Shown: positions 7,783 through 16,336, counted from the first letter of the stretch. The stretch is 19,055 bases of DNA from Bacteroidales bacterium (GCA_019415705.1 DXYS01000030.1:17881-36935); one strand, 5' to 3'. Made by a program: numbers and translations. Notes: generated by a model from the letters alone, not told the origin.

Positions 7783-8082
7783 TTAGTCGACTGTTTCACG
7801 CACATAGTCACGCTGACGCGGAGGCGCGGCAGCAGCTTTTGCTTTCTTCCTTGCACGTTTCTTTTTATGCGCCTTGGCCGAATCGGCAGCGACACTGTCG
7901 GGCTTAACCACTAAGGGACGCTCCCCGATGACTCGCAGAAGCGAATCTACGGCACATACCTCATCAGCCGCACGGCGTTCTGAGCAGCCGCGCCAAGCGA
8001 GGGCCGAGCCAATGAGCGCGACCGAAAATATGAGCATGACGATGGCGAGGATCTCGCGCCGTGTGAGTCGTTTATTATTCAT
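7783..8082 (-). CDS. Small single-pass membrane protein, function unknown
   Basis: Not recognised as any named family. The 99 residues start MNNKRLTRREILAIVML. A basic N-terminus is followed by one hydrophobic helix (about 12-30), then a charged region with two cysteines (Cys33 and Cys43), and a C-terminal tail very rich in Lys, Arg and Ala (about 68-92). The residues before Cys33 (Trp-Arg-Gly) do not fit a lipobox, so a membrane anchor is more likely than a lipoprotein. It lies 33 bases after the symporter gene and 18 bases before the VanZ-like gene on the same strand. The reading frame is supported by the helix and operon spacing rather than by homology. The basic tail could bind nucleic acid, lipid or an acidic partner; this is speculation. 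Confidence 0.75.
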   Translation of the reverse strand: MNNKRLTRREILAIVMLIFSVALIGSALAWRGCSERRAADEVCAVDSLLRVIGERPLVVKPDSVAADSAKAHKKKRARKKAKAAAAPPRQRDYVRETVD

Positions 8083-8115
8083 TACGACGCAAAGTTACGT
8101 CAAACGCCGCAAATA

Positions 8116-9495
8116 TCAGAGCAATTTCGATATCATTATGGCGGCAATGAGCAGCGGAGCAATCCAGCGCACGATAAAAGTGACGAGACCTGAGCCCCGA
8201 GAACGGAGCGTGCCGTCGTTGCTGAGCTGCGATGGCAGGAGAGTGCGCGGCGCAAACCATCCGACATAAATGCAGATGCCCATCGAAATCAGCGGCAACA
8301 TCAGGTTGGTGGTAGTCGAATCAAGAAAATCAAATATGGTCTTGCCCGCAATCTTTAGGTCGGCCAGCGAGCCGAACGAGAGCGAGCTGCAGGTGCTGAG
8401 CAAGAATAGCGGCAGCATCACGGTCAGACACGCTTTAAGACGCGACATTCGGAAGTGGTCTTGCATATATGCAATCGAAACCTCGGCAAGCGACACCGTC
8501 GATGTGACGGCAGCGAGCAGAAGAAGCAGAAAGAAGAGCGACGACCACAGCTGCGAGAACGGCATTTTTGCGAAAACCTCCGGCAACGTAACAAATACGA
8601 GAGTAGCGCCCTCAAGCGGCTTGTCGTCAAGGCCGAATGTCGTGATGGCCGGAAAAATTATAAAGCCCATCATAATGGCGACGACCATGTCGAGCATCGA
8701 CACTATCATGGCCGTGCGCGGTAGCTTTGTCTCGCGTGGGAAATAGGCGGCATAAGTTATGAGTATGCCCATGCCGAGAGACAGCGAGAAGAAAGCCTGT
8801 CCTAAGGCGTTGATGACGGTCGTGGCGTCGATTTTGGAGAAATCGGGCGAGAGGAAAAACTCGAGTCCGCGCGAAGCTCCCGGCAAGCTAAGAGTGACGC
8901 AGCAAAGCGTGACAAGCAGCACAAAGAACAGGGGCATCATCACATTTGAGAGACGCTCGATGCCCTTGCGCACGCCGCCGAGAAGCACGCATATATTGAC
9001 AGCGATAATTATGAAAGTCGCGACAAGCGGGCGCAGGTCGCTGCAAATATACTCGTCCATGCGCGAAGCGAAGACAGCGTCGGCCTCGGCTAAGGCGCCC
9101 GCCTGCTCGATGGCTGCACCCGGGTTATAGAGAGCGCCCGTAATCGAGTACCACAGATACTCGGCCGTCCATCCGGCCACAACCATATAGTAGCTCAGAA
9201 TCAGATAGGAAGCGAGGATGGCAAAGGCGCCGACAATCCACCATTTGCTCTTGGACGTCAGGTGCTGAAACGCCGAGACAGAGTCTCCGCGACCGGCGCG
9301 TCCGAGCGAAAACTCGGCGAGCATCACCGGTATGCCGAGCAAAAACACACAACCGATATAAATAAGTAGGAAAGCTGCACCTCCGTTAGTCTGCGTTTCG
9401 GCGGGAAAACGCCATACGTTGCCCAAGCCGATGGCCGAGCCGACAGTGGCCGCAATCAGGCCTATTTTAGTGCCAAACTGGTTTTTCTTAGACAT
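8116..9495 (-). CDS. Sodium-dependent symporter, neurotransmitter:sodium symporter (SNF/NSS) family
   Basis: Inner-membrane transporter of the LeuT/MhsT fold that imports amino acids or related substrates with Na+. It has 459 residues and about 11-12 hydrophobic segments, normal for bacterial members. TM1 holds the Na+/substrate signature VGSAIGLGNVWRFP (residues 18-31), followed by GGAAFLLIY. TM3 has SYYMVVAGW with the substrate-gate tyrosine. The unwound TM6 motif GQAFFSLSLGMG (232-243) is intact. The substrate cannot be read from sequence. It is the first gene of a - strand operon with the 99-residue membrane protein and the VanZ-like protein. A Bacteroidetes-type promoter lies upstream at 9536-9567. 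It is divergent from the tricorn-like protease gene, sharing a 212-base intergenic region. Confidence 0.95.
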   Translation of the reverse strand: MSKKNQFGTKIGLIAATVGSAIGLGNVWRFPAETQTNGGAAFLLIYIGCVFLLGIPVMLAEFSLGRAGRGDSVSAFQHLTSKSKWWIVGAFAILASYLILSYYMVVAGWTAEYLWYSITGALYNPGAAIEQAGALAEADAVFASRMDEYICSDLRPLVATFIIIAVNICVLLGGVRKGIERLSNVMMPLFFVLLVTLCCVTLSLPGASRGLEFFLSPDFSKIDATTVINALGQAFFSLSLGMGILITYAAYFPRETKLPRTAMIVSMLDMVVAIMMGFIIFPAITTFGLDDKPLEGATLVFVTLPEVFAKMPFSQLWSSLFFLLLLLAAVTSTVSLAEVSIAYMQDHFRMSRLKACLTVMLPLFLLSTCSSLSFGSLADLKIAGKTIFDFLDSTTTNLMLPLISMGICIYVGWFAPRTLLPSQLSNDGTLRSRGSGLVTFIVRWIAPLLIAAIMISKLL

Positions 9496-9535
9496 AAATT
9501 ATAACCTCAGAATCAAGTACTACGTAAAAACGATG

Positions 9536-9567
9536 CAAATTTAGCTATTTTAATTACAATATCACAA
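9536..9567 (-). promoter_or_regulatory. Promoter of the symporter operon
   Basis: On the - strand TAAATTTG (9536-9543) matches the Bacteroidetes -7 element TAnnTTTG. A TTG (9565-9567) lies 21 bases upstream as a -33 element. The predicted start near 9529 leaves a leader of about 34 bases before the symporter ATG at 9495. Confidence 0.6.
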
Positions 9568-9624
9568 CTATCTAACCAAAATACTTACAAATCGACATAT
9601 CTTATTTAGCTAAATATTAGTTTT

Positions 9625-9667
9625 TGACATTATTCTATGTCATATCTGTAAATAAAATGTAACTTTG
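9625..9667 (+). promoter_or_regulatory. Likely promoter region and possible operator of the tricorn-like protease
   Basis: TAACTTTG at 9660-9667 fits the -7 element TAnnTTTG, 40 bases before the ATG at 9708; no good TTG -33 element lies at the usual distance. A perfect inverted repeat TGACAT-N6-ATGTCA (9625-9642) ends 17 bases upstream of the -7 element, overlapping where the -33 region would be. It could be an activator or repressor site. Confidence 0.45.
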
Positions 9668-9707
9668 CAAATAACAAGAATACAAACTAACTAAACCGAT
9701 ATATCAC

Positions 9708-12700
9708 ATGAAAAAAGCCTTACTGCCCCTTGTCATCGCGGCATCGACTGCCCTTACGTCGGCAGCCGTCACACCGCTATGGCTCAGAGATGTCAAAATC
9801 TCGCCCGACGGCAAAAACATCGCGTTCACCTATAAAGGCGACATCTGGACTGTCCCCGTTGCCGGCGGACGCGCCACGCGTGTGACAGCCACCGACAGTT
9901 ACGAGACAAGCCCCGTGTGGAGTCCTGACAGCCGTCAGATAGCCTATGCCGGCGACCGTCACGGCAATTTCGACATCTATATAGTCAATGCAGCCGGCGG
10001 TGCAGCCCTCCGTCTGACATCAAATTCGTCAAGCGAGATTCCCGAGGCATTCACGCCCGACGGCAAAGAGGTGCTTTTTTCGGCAGCCATCAATGACCCG
10101 GCGTCGAGCGCCGTTTTCCCGACCTCTCGTATGACCGAGCTTTACGCCGTGCCAGTCGAGGGCGGACGTCTCAGACAGATACTCGCCACACCGGCACGCT
10201 TTGTCAGCTATCTGCCCGGCTCATCAGATACATTTTTATATCAGGACGTCAAGGGACACGAGGACGAGTGGCGCAAGCATCACACATCGTCAGTGACACG
10301 CGACATCTGGATTTATGACGCCAAGACAGGCAGTCACCGCAATCTGACACTGCGCGGCGGCGAAGACACCAACCCCGTTGCTGCCCCTGACGGACGCTTC
10401 TACTTCCTGAGCGAGCGCGGCAAAGGTCCGGTGAATGTGTGGACAGCCACAATCGACAATCCGTCGCAGGCTACGGCTGTGACCGACTTCGCCACTCACC
10501 CCGTCCGTTTCCTCTCGCGTGCCGACAACGGCACACTCGCTTTCACCTATGACGGCGAGATTTACATATTAGCACAGGGGGCCAAAACTCCGGCTAAAGT
10601 CGCCATCGACATAACTGACGACGACACTAACGCGACCGAGCGCCTTGCAGTCAGCTCGGCACGCGGGGCAGTCCCCTCTCCCGACGGTAAATCGGTAGCC
10701 TTTGTCTATCGCGGCAACATCTTCGTTACCTCGACCGAATATAAGACTACGAAACAGATTACAGACACACCGGCAGCCGAAAGCTCCATCAGCTGGTCGC
10801 CAGACTCAAAGACACTCTACTATCAGTCAGACCGTGACGGCGCCTCAGCCATCTACAGCGCACGCATAACACGCGAGGCCGACGAGCCGAACTTTGCCAA
10901 CGCCACGCTTATCGACGAGCAAGCGGTCTTCGCCAATGACGGCCATGAGCGCACTGTGCCCCGTGTATCACCCGATGGTAAGAAACTCGCCTTTATCCTC
11001 GACCGCAACAAACTTGCAGTCAAAGACCTCGCATCAGGCATAGTGACAGAACTGACCGACGGCTCGACCTATCACCACCGCAACGGCGGTTTTGACTACG
11101 TATGGTCGCCCGACTCAAAATGGATTGCTCTCGAAATCATCGACCGCAAACGTGACCCGTACAGCGACATCGCCATAATAAATATGACAGACGGCAAACT
11201 CACCAACCTGACCAACAGCGGCTACTTCGACCAGATGCCGCAGTGGACCGCCGACGGGAACGCCATCGTTTTCACGTCAGAGCGTTACGGCATGCGCAAC
11301 CACGCTTCGTGGGGCTCAGAGATGGACGTGATGATGATATTTGTCAACCGTGACGCCTATGATCGTTTCCGACTCTCGGAGGAAGACTACGCACTGACAA
11401 AAGAGCTCGACAAAAAAGCCGAGAAAAAGAGCGACGCCGACACAAAGGACAAAAAATCATCAAAGAAAACCGATGCAAAAGACGCCAAGGATGCCGATAA
11501 AAAAGTCAAAGACATCGTAGTCGAACTTGACGGTATCGAAGACCGCATGGTCAGACTCACCCCGATGTCGTCAGACTTGCAGTCGTTTATCACTACTGCC
11601 GACGGCGAGACGCTTTATTACATCTCACAAGGGCCCGACAAAGCGCAGTTGTGGAAAATCTCGCCGCGCAAAGACGACATCAAACTCGTGACCTCGCTCG
11701 ACGCTCCGGCCGGCTTCGAGTGCAGCGCCGACCGCAAAACGCTCTTCCTGACAGGCCGTACAATCAAGAAATTTGACCCGGCGTCAGACAAAATCACACC
11801 TGTGACATTCTCGGCCACAATGGTCCTCGACCCGGCTGCGGAGCGAGCCTACATGTTTGACTATGTCGCACGCGAAGAGGCCGAACGCTTCTACACTCCT
11901 ACAATGCACGGCGTCGACTGGCCGGCCATGACCGAGGCATACCGCAAGTTCCTGCCTCATATCAACAACAAATACGACTTCGCCGAGATGCTCTCCGAAT
12001 GGCTTGGAGAGCTAAATGTCAGCCACACAGGCGGCCGCTACCGCAAAAGCGGCTCGTCACAGGATGACAACACCGCGTCGCTCGGTGTGATTTATGACAT
12101 GAACTATGACGGCGACGGACTTCGCATTGCCGAGATTATCGAGAAAGGCCCGCTTAGTCGAGCCGGCTCCAAAGCCAAATCAGGTGACATCATCGAGCGC
12201 ATCAACGGCCGCGAAGTCAGCTTCGGCAACTCGTTGGCTGACATCATGAACAATCTCACCGGCAAAAAAACACTCGTGTCGCTGCGCGACCCGCGCACAG
12301 GTGCTGAATGGGACGAAGTCGTGCTGCCGATTTCCAACGGAGCCAACAACCGCCTGCTCTACAACCGTTGGGTCAAGGGCCGTGCGGCTCTCGTCGACAG
12401 TCTCTCAGGCGGACGTCTCGGCTATGTCCATATCGAATCGATGGACGACGAGTCGTTCCGCAAGGTCTACTCTGACGTTCTCGGCAAGTACAACGACCGC
12501 GAAGGCATAATCATCGACATACGCTGGAACGGTGGCGGCCGTCTGCACGAAGACGTCGAGATACTCTTCAGCGGCAACAAATATTTCACTCAGGAAGTGC
12601 GCGGCACCGAAACCTGCGATATGCCTTCGCGCCGCTGGAACAAACCGTCAATCATGGTAATGAGCGAGGCCTGCTACTCAAACGCACACGGCACGCCGTG

Positions 12701-12974
12701 GGTCTATAAAAACCGCAACCTCGGCAAACTCGTCGGCATGCCCGTGCCCGGCACAATGACATCTGTCAACTGGGTGACGATGCAAGACCCGGAGCTCGTC
12801 TTTGGCATTCCCGTCGTCGGCTATCGTCTGCCTGATGGCTCGTTCCTCGAGAATCAGCAACTCAACCCCGACATAAAAGTCAGCAACGACCCGGCAAATG
12901 TCGTCAAAGGCGAGGACGAACAGATAAAAGCTGCTGTTGAGGAACTTCTTAAACAAATCGACAGCAAAAAATAA
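9708..12974 (+). CDS. Tricorn-like S41 protease (secreted)
   Basis: Large serine protease expected to degrade peptides in the periplasm or at the cell surface. It has 1088 residues, close to archaeal tricorn. Domain order: signal peptide (1-20, MKKALLPLVIAASTALTSAA), an N-terminal beta-propeller of WD40-like/TolB-like PD40 repeats recognisable from recurring SPDG or SPDS (31-34, 72-75, 323-326, 364-367, 421-424, 467-470), a second propeller region (about 610-720), the C1 helical part, a PDZ domain (about 785-875), and an S41 protease core. By comparison with tricorn (S745/H746, S965, E1023), Ser772-His773 (VSHTGG), Ser991 (EACYSNAHG) and Glu1048 (LENQQLNPDI) are the catalytic candidates. DIRWNGGG (937-944) is the S41 core motif. 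A Lys/Asp-rich stretch (565-603) lies between the propeller regions. A hairpin terminator follows. Confidence 0.94.
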   Translation: MKKALLPLVIAASTALTSAAVTPLWLRDVKISPDGKNIAFTYKGDIWTVPVAGGRATRVTATDSYETSPVWSPDSRQIAYAGDRHGNFDIYIVNAAGGAALRLTSNSSSEIPEAFTPDGKEVLFSAAINDPASSAVFPTSRMTELYAVPVEGGRLRQILATPARFVSYLPGSSDTFLYQDVKGHEDEWRKHHTSSVTRDIWIYDAKTGSHRNLTLRGGEDTNPVAAPDGRFYFLSERGKGPVNVWTATIDNPSQATAVTDFATHPVRFLSRADNGTLAFTYDGEIYILAQGAKTPAKVAIDITDDDTNATERLAVSSARGAVPSPDGKSVAFVYRGNIFVTSTEYKTTKQITDTPAAESSISWSPDSKTLYYQSDRDGASAIYSARITREADEPNFANATLIDEQAVFANDGHERTVPRVSPDGKKLAFILDRNKLAVKDLASGIVTELTDGSTYHHRNGGFDYVWSPDSKWIALEIIDRKRDPYSDIAIINMTDGKLTNLTNSGYFDQMPQWTADGNAIVFTSERYGMRNHASWGSEMDVMMIFVNRDAYDRFRLSEEDYALTKELDKKAEKKSDADTKDKKSSKKTDAKDAKDADKKVKDIVVELDGIEDRMVRLTPMSSDLQSFITTADGETLYYISQGPDKAQLWKISPRKDDIKLVTSLDAPAGFECSADRKTLFLTGRTIKKFDPASDKITPVTFSATMVLDPAAERAYMFDYVAREEAERFYTPTMHGVDWPAMTEAYRKFLPHINNKYDFAEMLSEWLGELNVSHTGGRYRKSGSSQDDNTASLGVIYDMNYDGDGLRIAEIIEKGPLSRAGSKAKSGDIIERINGREVSFGNSLADIMNNLTGKKTLVSLRDPRTGAEWDEVVLPISNGANNRLLYNRWVKGRAALVDSLSGGRLGYVHIESMDDESFRKVYSDVLGKYNDREGIIIDIRWNGGGRLHEDVEILFSGNKYFTQEVRGTETCDMPSRRWNKPSIMVMSEACYSNAHGTPWVYKNRNLGKLVGMPVPGTMTSVNWVTMQDPELVFGIPVVGYRLPDGSFLENQQLNPDIKVSNDPANVVKGEDEQIKAAVEELLKQIDSKK

Positions 12975-12994
12975 AATTTGACGTAACTGTTTCT

Positions 12995-13048
12995 GACCGG
13001 CGTCACGACGATTGATTTAAATAATTGTGGCGCCGGTCTCTATTATTT
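12995..13048 (+). terminator. Probable terminator after the tricorn-like protease
   Basis: A 12-base-pair stem with one G-T pair (GACCGGCGTCAC at 12995-13006 with GTGGCGCCGGTC at 13027-13038) has a 20-base AT-rich loop. It is followed by a loose T-rich run (TCTATTATTT). It lies 20 bases after the stop. The T tract is weak, so termination may be partial. Confidence 0.6.
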
Positions 13049-13092
13049 CACACAACATTTTAACAAATATTCAATCTAAATCATTTCCTCCC

Positions 13093-13123
13093 TTTGTTTA
13101 AAAAGAATTATTTGTTAATTTTG
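13093..13123 (+). promoter_or_regulatory. Promoter of the BadF-type kinase gene
   Basis: TTTG (13093-13096), exactly 19 bases, then TAATTTTG (13116-13123) is an excellent match to the Bacteroidetes sigma-ABfr promoter. A start near 13130 gives a leader of about 25 bases before the ATG at 13155. Confidence 0.8.
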
Positions 13124-13154
13124 CACCACAAAATACGCAACACCTAAACCTTTT

Positions 13155-13991
13155 ATGAAAATTATTGCTGACAGCAGTTCGACACGCACCGAGTGGGCAT
13201 TAGTTGATGGAGACAAAGTTGTCGAACATGCCTTTACGTCAGGTATGAATCCTTATTTCCAGACAAGACGCGAAATCTCTCACGCCATAAGGCTGGAACT
13301 GCCCGAGGCTTTTTTTAGACGTCGTTGGGAACATGTCTACTTCTATGGCGCCGGTTGTGCCAACAAAGAGAAGACCAAACTGATGGAATCATCTTTAGTA
13401 GCACAATTCAAGACTCCGGTAACAGTCGAGAGCGACTTGCTCGGCGCCGCCCGCGGTCTATTGGTGAGACGCCCCGGCCTCGCCTGTATCCTCGGCACCG
13501 GCTCAAACTCATGTCTTTATGACGGCCACGAAATTGTCAAGACCGTCAGTTCATTAGGCTATATCCTCGGCGACGAAGGCTCAAGCGCATATCTCGGCAA
13601 GACACTTATCGCAGATATGCTAAAAGGCATAGCTCCTCAGCGACTGACACAGGAGTTTTACGAGCATTTCAACGTTACGCCCAACATGCTGATGGACGAC
13701 ATCTACACCTACAAGATGCCGAGCCGCACATTGGCTCGCTACTCGACATTCCTCGCACAAAACCTTGAGAATGAATATGTCTATCAGTTAGTCTATGCCG
13801 CCTTCATGCGCTTCTTCTCGCGCAACATCACGGCCTATGACTTCGCCAACAATCCAATCAGTTTTGTCGGCTCTACATGCGTCACCTACCGTGACATCCT
13901 CTACCGCGCCGCTGACGAATTTGGCGCTGTCATCGACAAAGTCATCCCCGCCTCCATGCCCGGCCTCATCGAATACCACGCCGAAGACTGA
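13155..13991 (+). CDS. BadF/BadG/BcrA/BcrD-type ATPase, N-acetylglucosamine-kinase-like
   Basis: ASKHA-fold phosphotransferase, most likely a cytoplasmic amino-sugar kinase (GlcNAc or a cell-wall amino sugar); the substrate is inferred from family only. It has 278 residues, normal for Bacteroidetes members. The phosphate-1 loop is ADSSSTRTEW (5-14), the phosphate-2 loop is GTGSNSC (114-120), LGDEGSSAYLG (138-148) is the substrate-side motif of GlcNAc kinases, and FVGSTCVTYRD (237-247) is the adenosine region. There is no cysteine cluster like that of the benzoyl-CoA reductase activators, which argues for a kinase. It is monocistronic with its own promoter and is convergent with the DUF262-HNH gene, whose stop is 75 bases away. 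Confidence 0.87.
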   Translation: MKIIADSSSTRTEWALVDGDKVVEHAFTSGMNPYFQTRREISHAIRLELPEAFFRRRWEHVYFYGAGCANKEKTKLMESSLVAQFKTPVTVESDLLGAARGLLVRRPGLACILGTGSNSCLYDGHEIVKTVSSLGYILGDEGSSAYLGKTLIADMLKGIAPQRLTQEFYEHFNVTPNMLMDDIYTYKMPSRTLARYSTFLAQNLENEYVYQLVYAAFMRFFSRNITAYDFANNPISFVGSTCVTYRDILYRAADEFGAVIDKVIPASMPGLIEYHAED

Positions 13992-14066
13992 GAGCGGAAA
14001 GGGAAGGCTACTTAACAGACTAAATTGCGCGCAACCTTATCCCGTGGGGAAAGGGCTGCGCTCGCT

Positions 14067-15233
14067 TTATCTATTTCCCTTACCTCTATTATGTGTTTTG
14101 CAGAGCATCTGACAATTATCGATTGTCGTGGCTCCTCCGCGACTCCATGCCGTGACATGGTCAGCGTCCATCTCGTTAAGATTATAAATTCGCGAGTGAT
14201 TGCTGTCTGTCCCAATGGCACATAGCGGACAATTTGAAACACCCGCTGCTAATGCCTGCTCAGTCTGGCGGTTATATACCGCGCGTTTAGTCGACTCCTC
14301 GAATATTCTTATATCAAGAAGTTCGGGATGTTCCTCGTCTCCAAGCACATACTCATATATGCCGCTTGGTTTCTTAACGGACTCGTCACTTAACAATTCC
14401 TTCACACGTTCATTTAATGCAGCGAGGTCATAATGCTTATTATGGTATTCCTCATACAGCCTACCCCATTCAAGCCCACGCATATGATCTGTCATTTGAA
14501 ATGTTCCGGCTGCCCAGTCTATCACCGAATTAAAATAAGACTCAAGTTCTCCAACAGATGTGTCATGGCGATGATTGCTCATATACAAATCCACTGAAAC
14601 GCCTTTAGATGCACTAATCCACTGCAATGCACGCTCCAAATAATTCTGTCTTTTTACTTCACCCTTGATATAATGTGACCATTTCTGAATATTGGCATTA
14701 TGCGAATTGCTGAAAACTTTTTTGGCCGCATCAACAAATTCGCCGCAAAACACTGCATTTCTCTTTTCTTGGTCATTTAGTTTAACGCCGACAATATTAA
14801 TCGTCTTAAACCATTCGAGAATTTCCTCTTCCTCTCCCTCACAAACAAATACCGTAAGTTTCGAATTAAGAATCAATTCTTTCTTTTCATCAGGCAGACC
14901 ATTAAAATCTTTTTCACTTCCGTTATAAACAATCGATAACTTCCCTGTTACGAAGCGGCCAAATGATGTTATACGCTGCTGACCATCGAGCACCTCATAT
15001 TGACCGTCGCTTGTTTTGTTGAAATAAATTAGACCGAGAGGATATTCTTTCAGTAATGAATCAATCACGGCCACATCTTTCTGACCGTCATTATAGATAT
15101 AATGGCGCTGGTATTTTGGCTGGATAGTCAACTTGCCGTTTAAGCCATCTAAACCTCGCTCCTCGTATTCATTATAAACAAAACCCTGACAGATATCACG
15201 GACTGTCCATTCGGTATGTAGTGTTGCTTTCAT
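14067..15233 (-). CDS. DUF262-HNH protein, probable nuclease of a defence module
   Basis: A 388-residue fusion. The N-terminal part is a DUF262 (ParB/Srx-like) domain: PKYQRHYIY (39-47), then the hallmark DGQQR (83-87), linked to nucleotide hydrolysis in GmrSD-, SspE- and BrxU-type restriction proteins. The middle (about 110-325) is helical. The C-terminal part is a zinc-bound HNH nuclease: CPLC (335-338), then ADHV with His359, Asn373 and LCKTHN (Cys378, His381). These residues look intact. The HNH is the classical HNH form rather than the DUF1524 type of GmrD and SspE, judged by eye. Its ATG overlaps the methyltransferase stop by 4 bases (ATGA), so the two are translationally coupled. I infer that it is the DNA-cutting or invader-sensing partner of the methyltransferase. 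Its base composition is visibly more AT-rich than that of the neighbouring housekeeping genes. Confidence 0.88.
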   Translation of the reverse strand: MKATLHTEWTVRDICQGFVYNEYEERGLDGLNGKLTIQPKYQRHYIYNDGQKDVAVIDSLLKEYPLGLIYFNKTSDGQYEVLDGQQRITSFGRFVTGKLSIVYNGSEKDFNGLPDEKKELILNSKLTVFVCEGEEEEILEWFKTINIVGVKLNDQEKRNAVFCGEFVDAAKKVFSNSHNANIQKWSHYIKGEVKRQNYLERALQWISASKGVSVDLYMSNHRHDTSVGELESYFNSVIDWAAGTFQMTDHMRGLEWGRLYEEYHNKHYDLAALNERVKELLSDESVKKPSGIYEYVLGDEEHPELLDIRIFEESTKRAVYNRQTEQALAAGVSNCPLCAIGTDSNHSRIYNLNEMDADHVTAWSRGGATTIDNCQMLCKTHNRGKGNR

Positions 15234-16336
15234 CGTTTCTTGCGGATTAAAATATGGGGGTATTTTCTTTCTCCGTTAATATAAGGCCTATCATATTTAG
15301 CTTGATTTGGAATCATTAGTGCCTTTACTTTAGAATTATTGCATGTATTGATATTATCCGGCATTCCGATAATTTCAAACTGCTCGGGGCAATATTTATC
15401 TAACCATGAAATTGGTACGCCCATTACACCATCATAATCTGACGGAATAGCATCTGTATATGGAACATCTATTGCATCATAATTGTCATAACGGTCGTAG
15501 GCAATCTTTCCTTTAATTTCTTTATGACGACTATAGCGCAAATTATCAGACATTGACATCAATGGCAGCATCTCATGTCTACGTCCATGTTCGATGTTCG
15601 TAAACCATCTCACACCTTTGACGCGCAAAAACTTACGTCCAGAATCGTCAATTCGCCAACCTGCTGCTTTTACGGGGTATTCCTTCGGTACTTCAAATTC
15701 CCTGTCCCCGCTATGGATTGTGGAGCCAAGCCATATCTTGTTATACATAATCATTGAAAATGTTTCTTTGTAAGTTATAGCGTTCATATTGCCGATGATA
15801 ATGAATTGCTTGTCAGCCTCAACAATCCATGAAAGGAAATCGCGGAATAGGGAAAATGGCGGGTTAGTGATAATGATATCGGCTTCGTCGCGAAGGGCTG
15901 TAACTTCCGCACTGCGGAAATCCCCGTCACCCTCGAGATATTGCCACTGCAAATCATCTATATTTATGCGTCCGTCTCCTGTGACGTCTCGGTCAAGAAT
16001 AAATATTTTGCCGTTAGTGCGTGATTTGTCTGCATCAAACTGTGGTGAATTCTTTTCAAACTCAGAAAACAAGCCTCCGAGAATCATTTTCTTACTCCAA
16101 GGCGCATAGCTTGTAGAGATTAGTTTCTTAATGCCAAGCGCCTCAAATTTTAGAGCAAAATATTTAGTAAAATTGCTCCACTCAGGGTCGTCACAAGGCA
16201 AAAGGATAGTTTTATCGCGAAAAACATCCTGATTATAATCCAAATAGGCGTTCATTTCCACCTCAATATCACGAAATTGAGTGTAGAACTCATCGTTTTT
16301 GCCTTGTTGGGCTTTTCGCAGGTCACGATTTGCCAT
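15230..16336 (-). CDS. EcoRI-family adenine-specific DNA methyltransferase
   Basis: A 368-residue N6-adenine methyltransferase resembling M.EcoRI (the EcoRI methylase family). Family landmarks are NDEFYTQ (14-20), LLPCDDPEWSNFTKYF (45-60) and the catalytic motif IV NPPF (158-161, followed by SLF). The segment DVTGDGRINIDD (117-128), 30 residues before motif IV, looks like an EF-hand or dockerin calcium loop. MANRDLRKAQQGKNDEF is a typical family N-terminus, so the ATG at 16336 is well supported. It is the first gene of the module, with the DUF262-HNH gene overlapping its stop by 4 bases. No separate EcoRI-like endonuclease is present. The recognition site is unknown: family membership does not prove GAATTC. 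AT-rich sequence suggests acquisition. The role is to mark host DNA, or to be part of a modification-based defence. Confidence 0.9.
   Translation of the reverse strand: MANRDLRKAQQGKNDEFYTQFRDIEVEMNAYLDYNQDVFRDKTILLPCDDPEWSNFTKYFALKFEALGIKKLISTSYAPWSKKMILGGLFSEFEKNSPQFDADKSRTNGKIFILDRDVTGDGRINIDDLQWQYLEGDGDFRSAEVTALRDEADIIITNPPFSLFRDFLSWIVEADKQFIIIGNMNAITYKETFSMIMYNKIWLGSTIHSGDREFEVPKEYPVKAAGWRIDDSGRKFLRVKGVRWFTNIEHGRRHEMLPLMSMSDNLRYSRHKEIKGKIAYDRYDNYDAIDVPYTDAIPSDYDGVMGVPISWLDKYCPEQFEIIGMPDNINTCNNSKVKALMIPNQAKYDRPYINGERKYPHILIRKKR

Noticed and set aside
8090..8097. TAACTTTG on the - strand as a separate promoter for the 99-residue membrane protein
   Set aside because: It would start the RNA at or next to the ATG, and no -33 element lies at the right distance; operon transcription is simpler.
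13992..14066. tRNA or small RNA gene between the kinase and DUF262-HNH genes
   Set aside because: Only 75 bases, with no cloverleaf arms or TTCGA-type loop.
14047..14080. GGGAAA...TTTCCC repeat as terminator of the DUF262-HNH gene
   Set aside because: The arms span the stop codon, are only 6 bases long, and no T tract follows on either strand.
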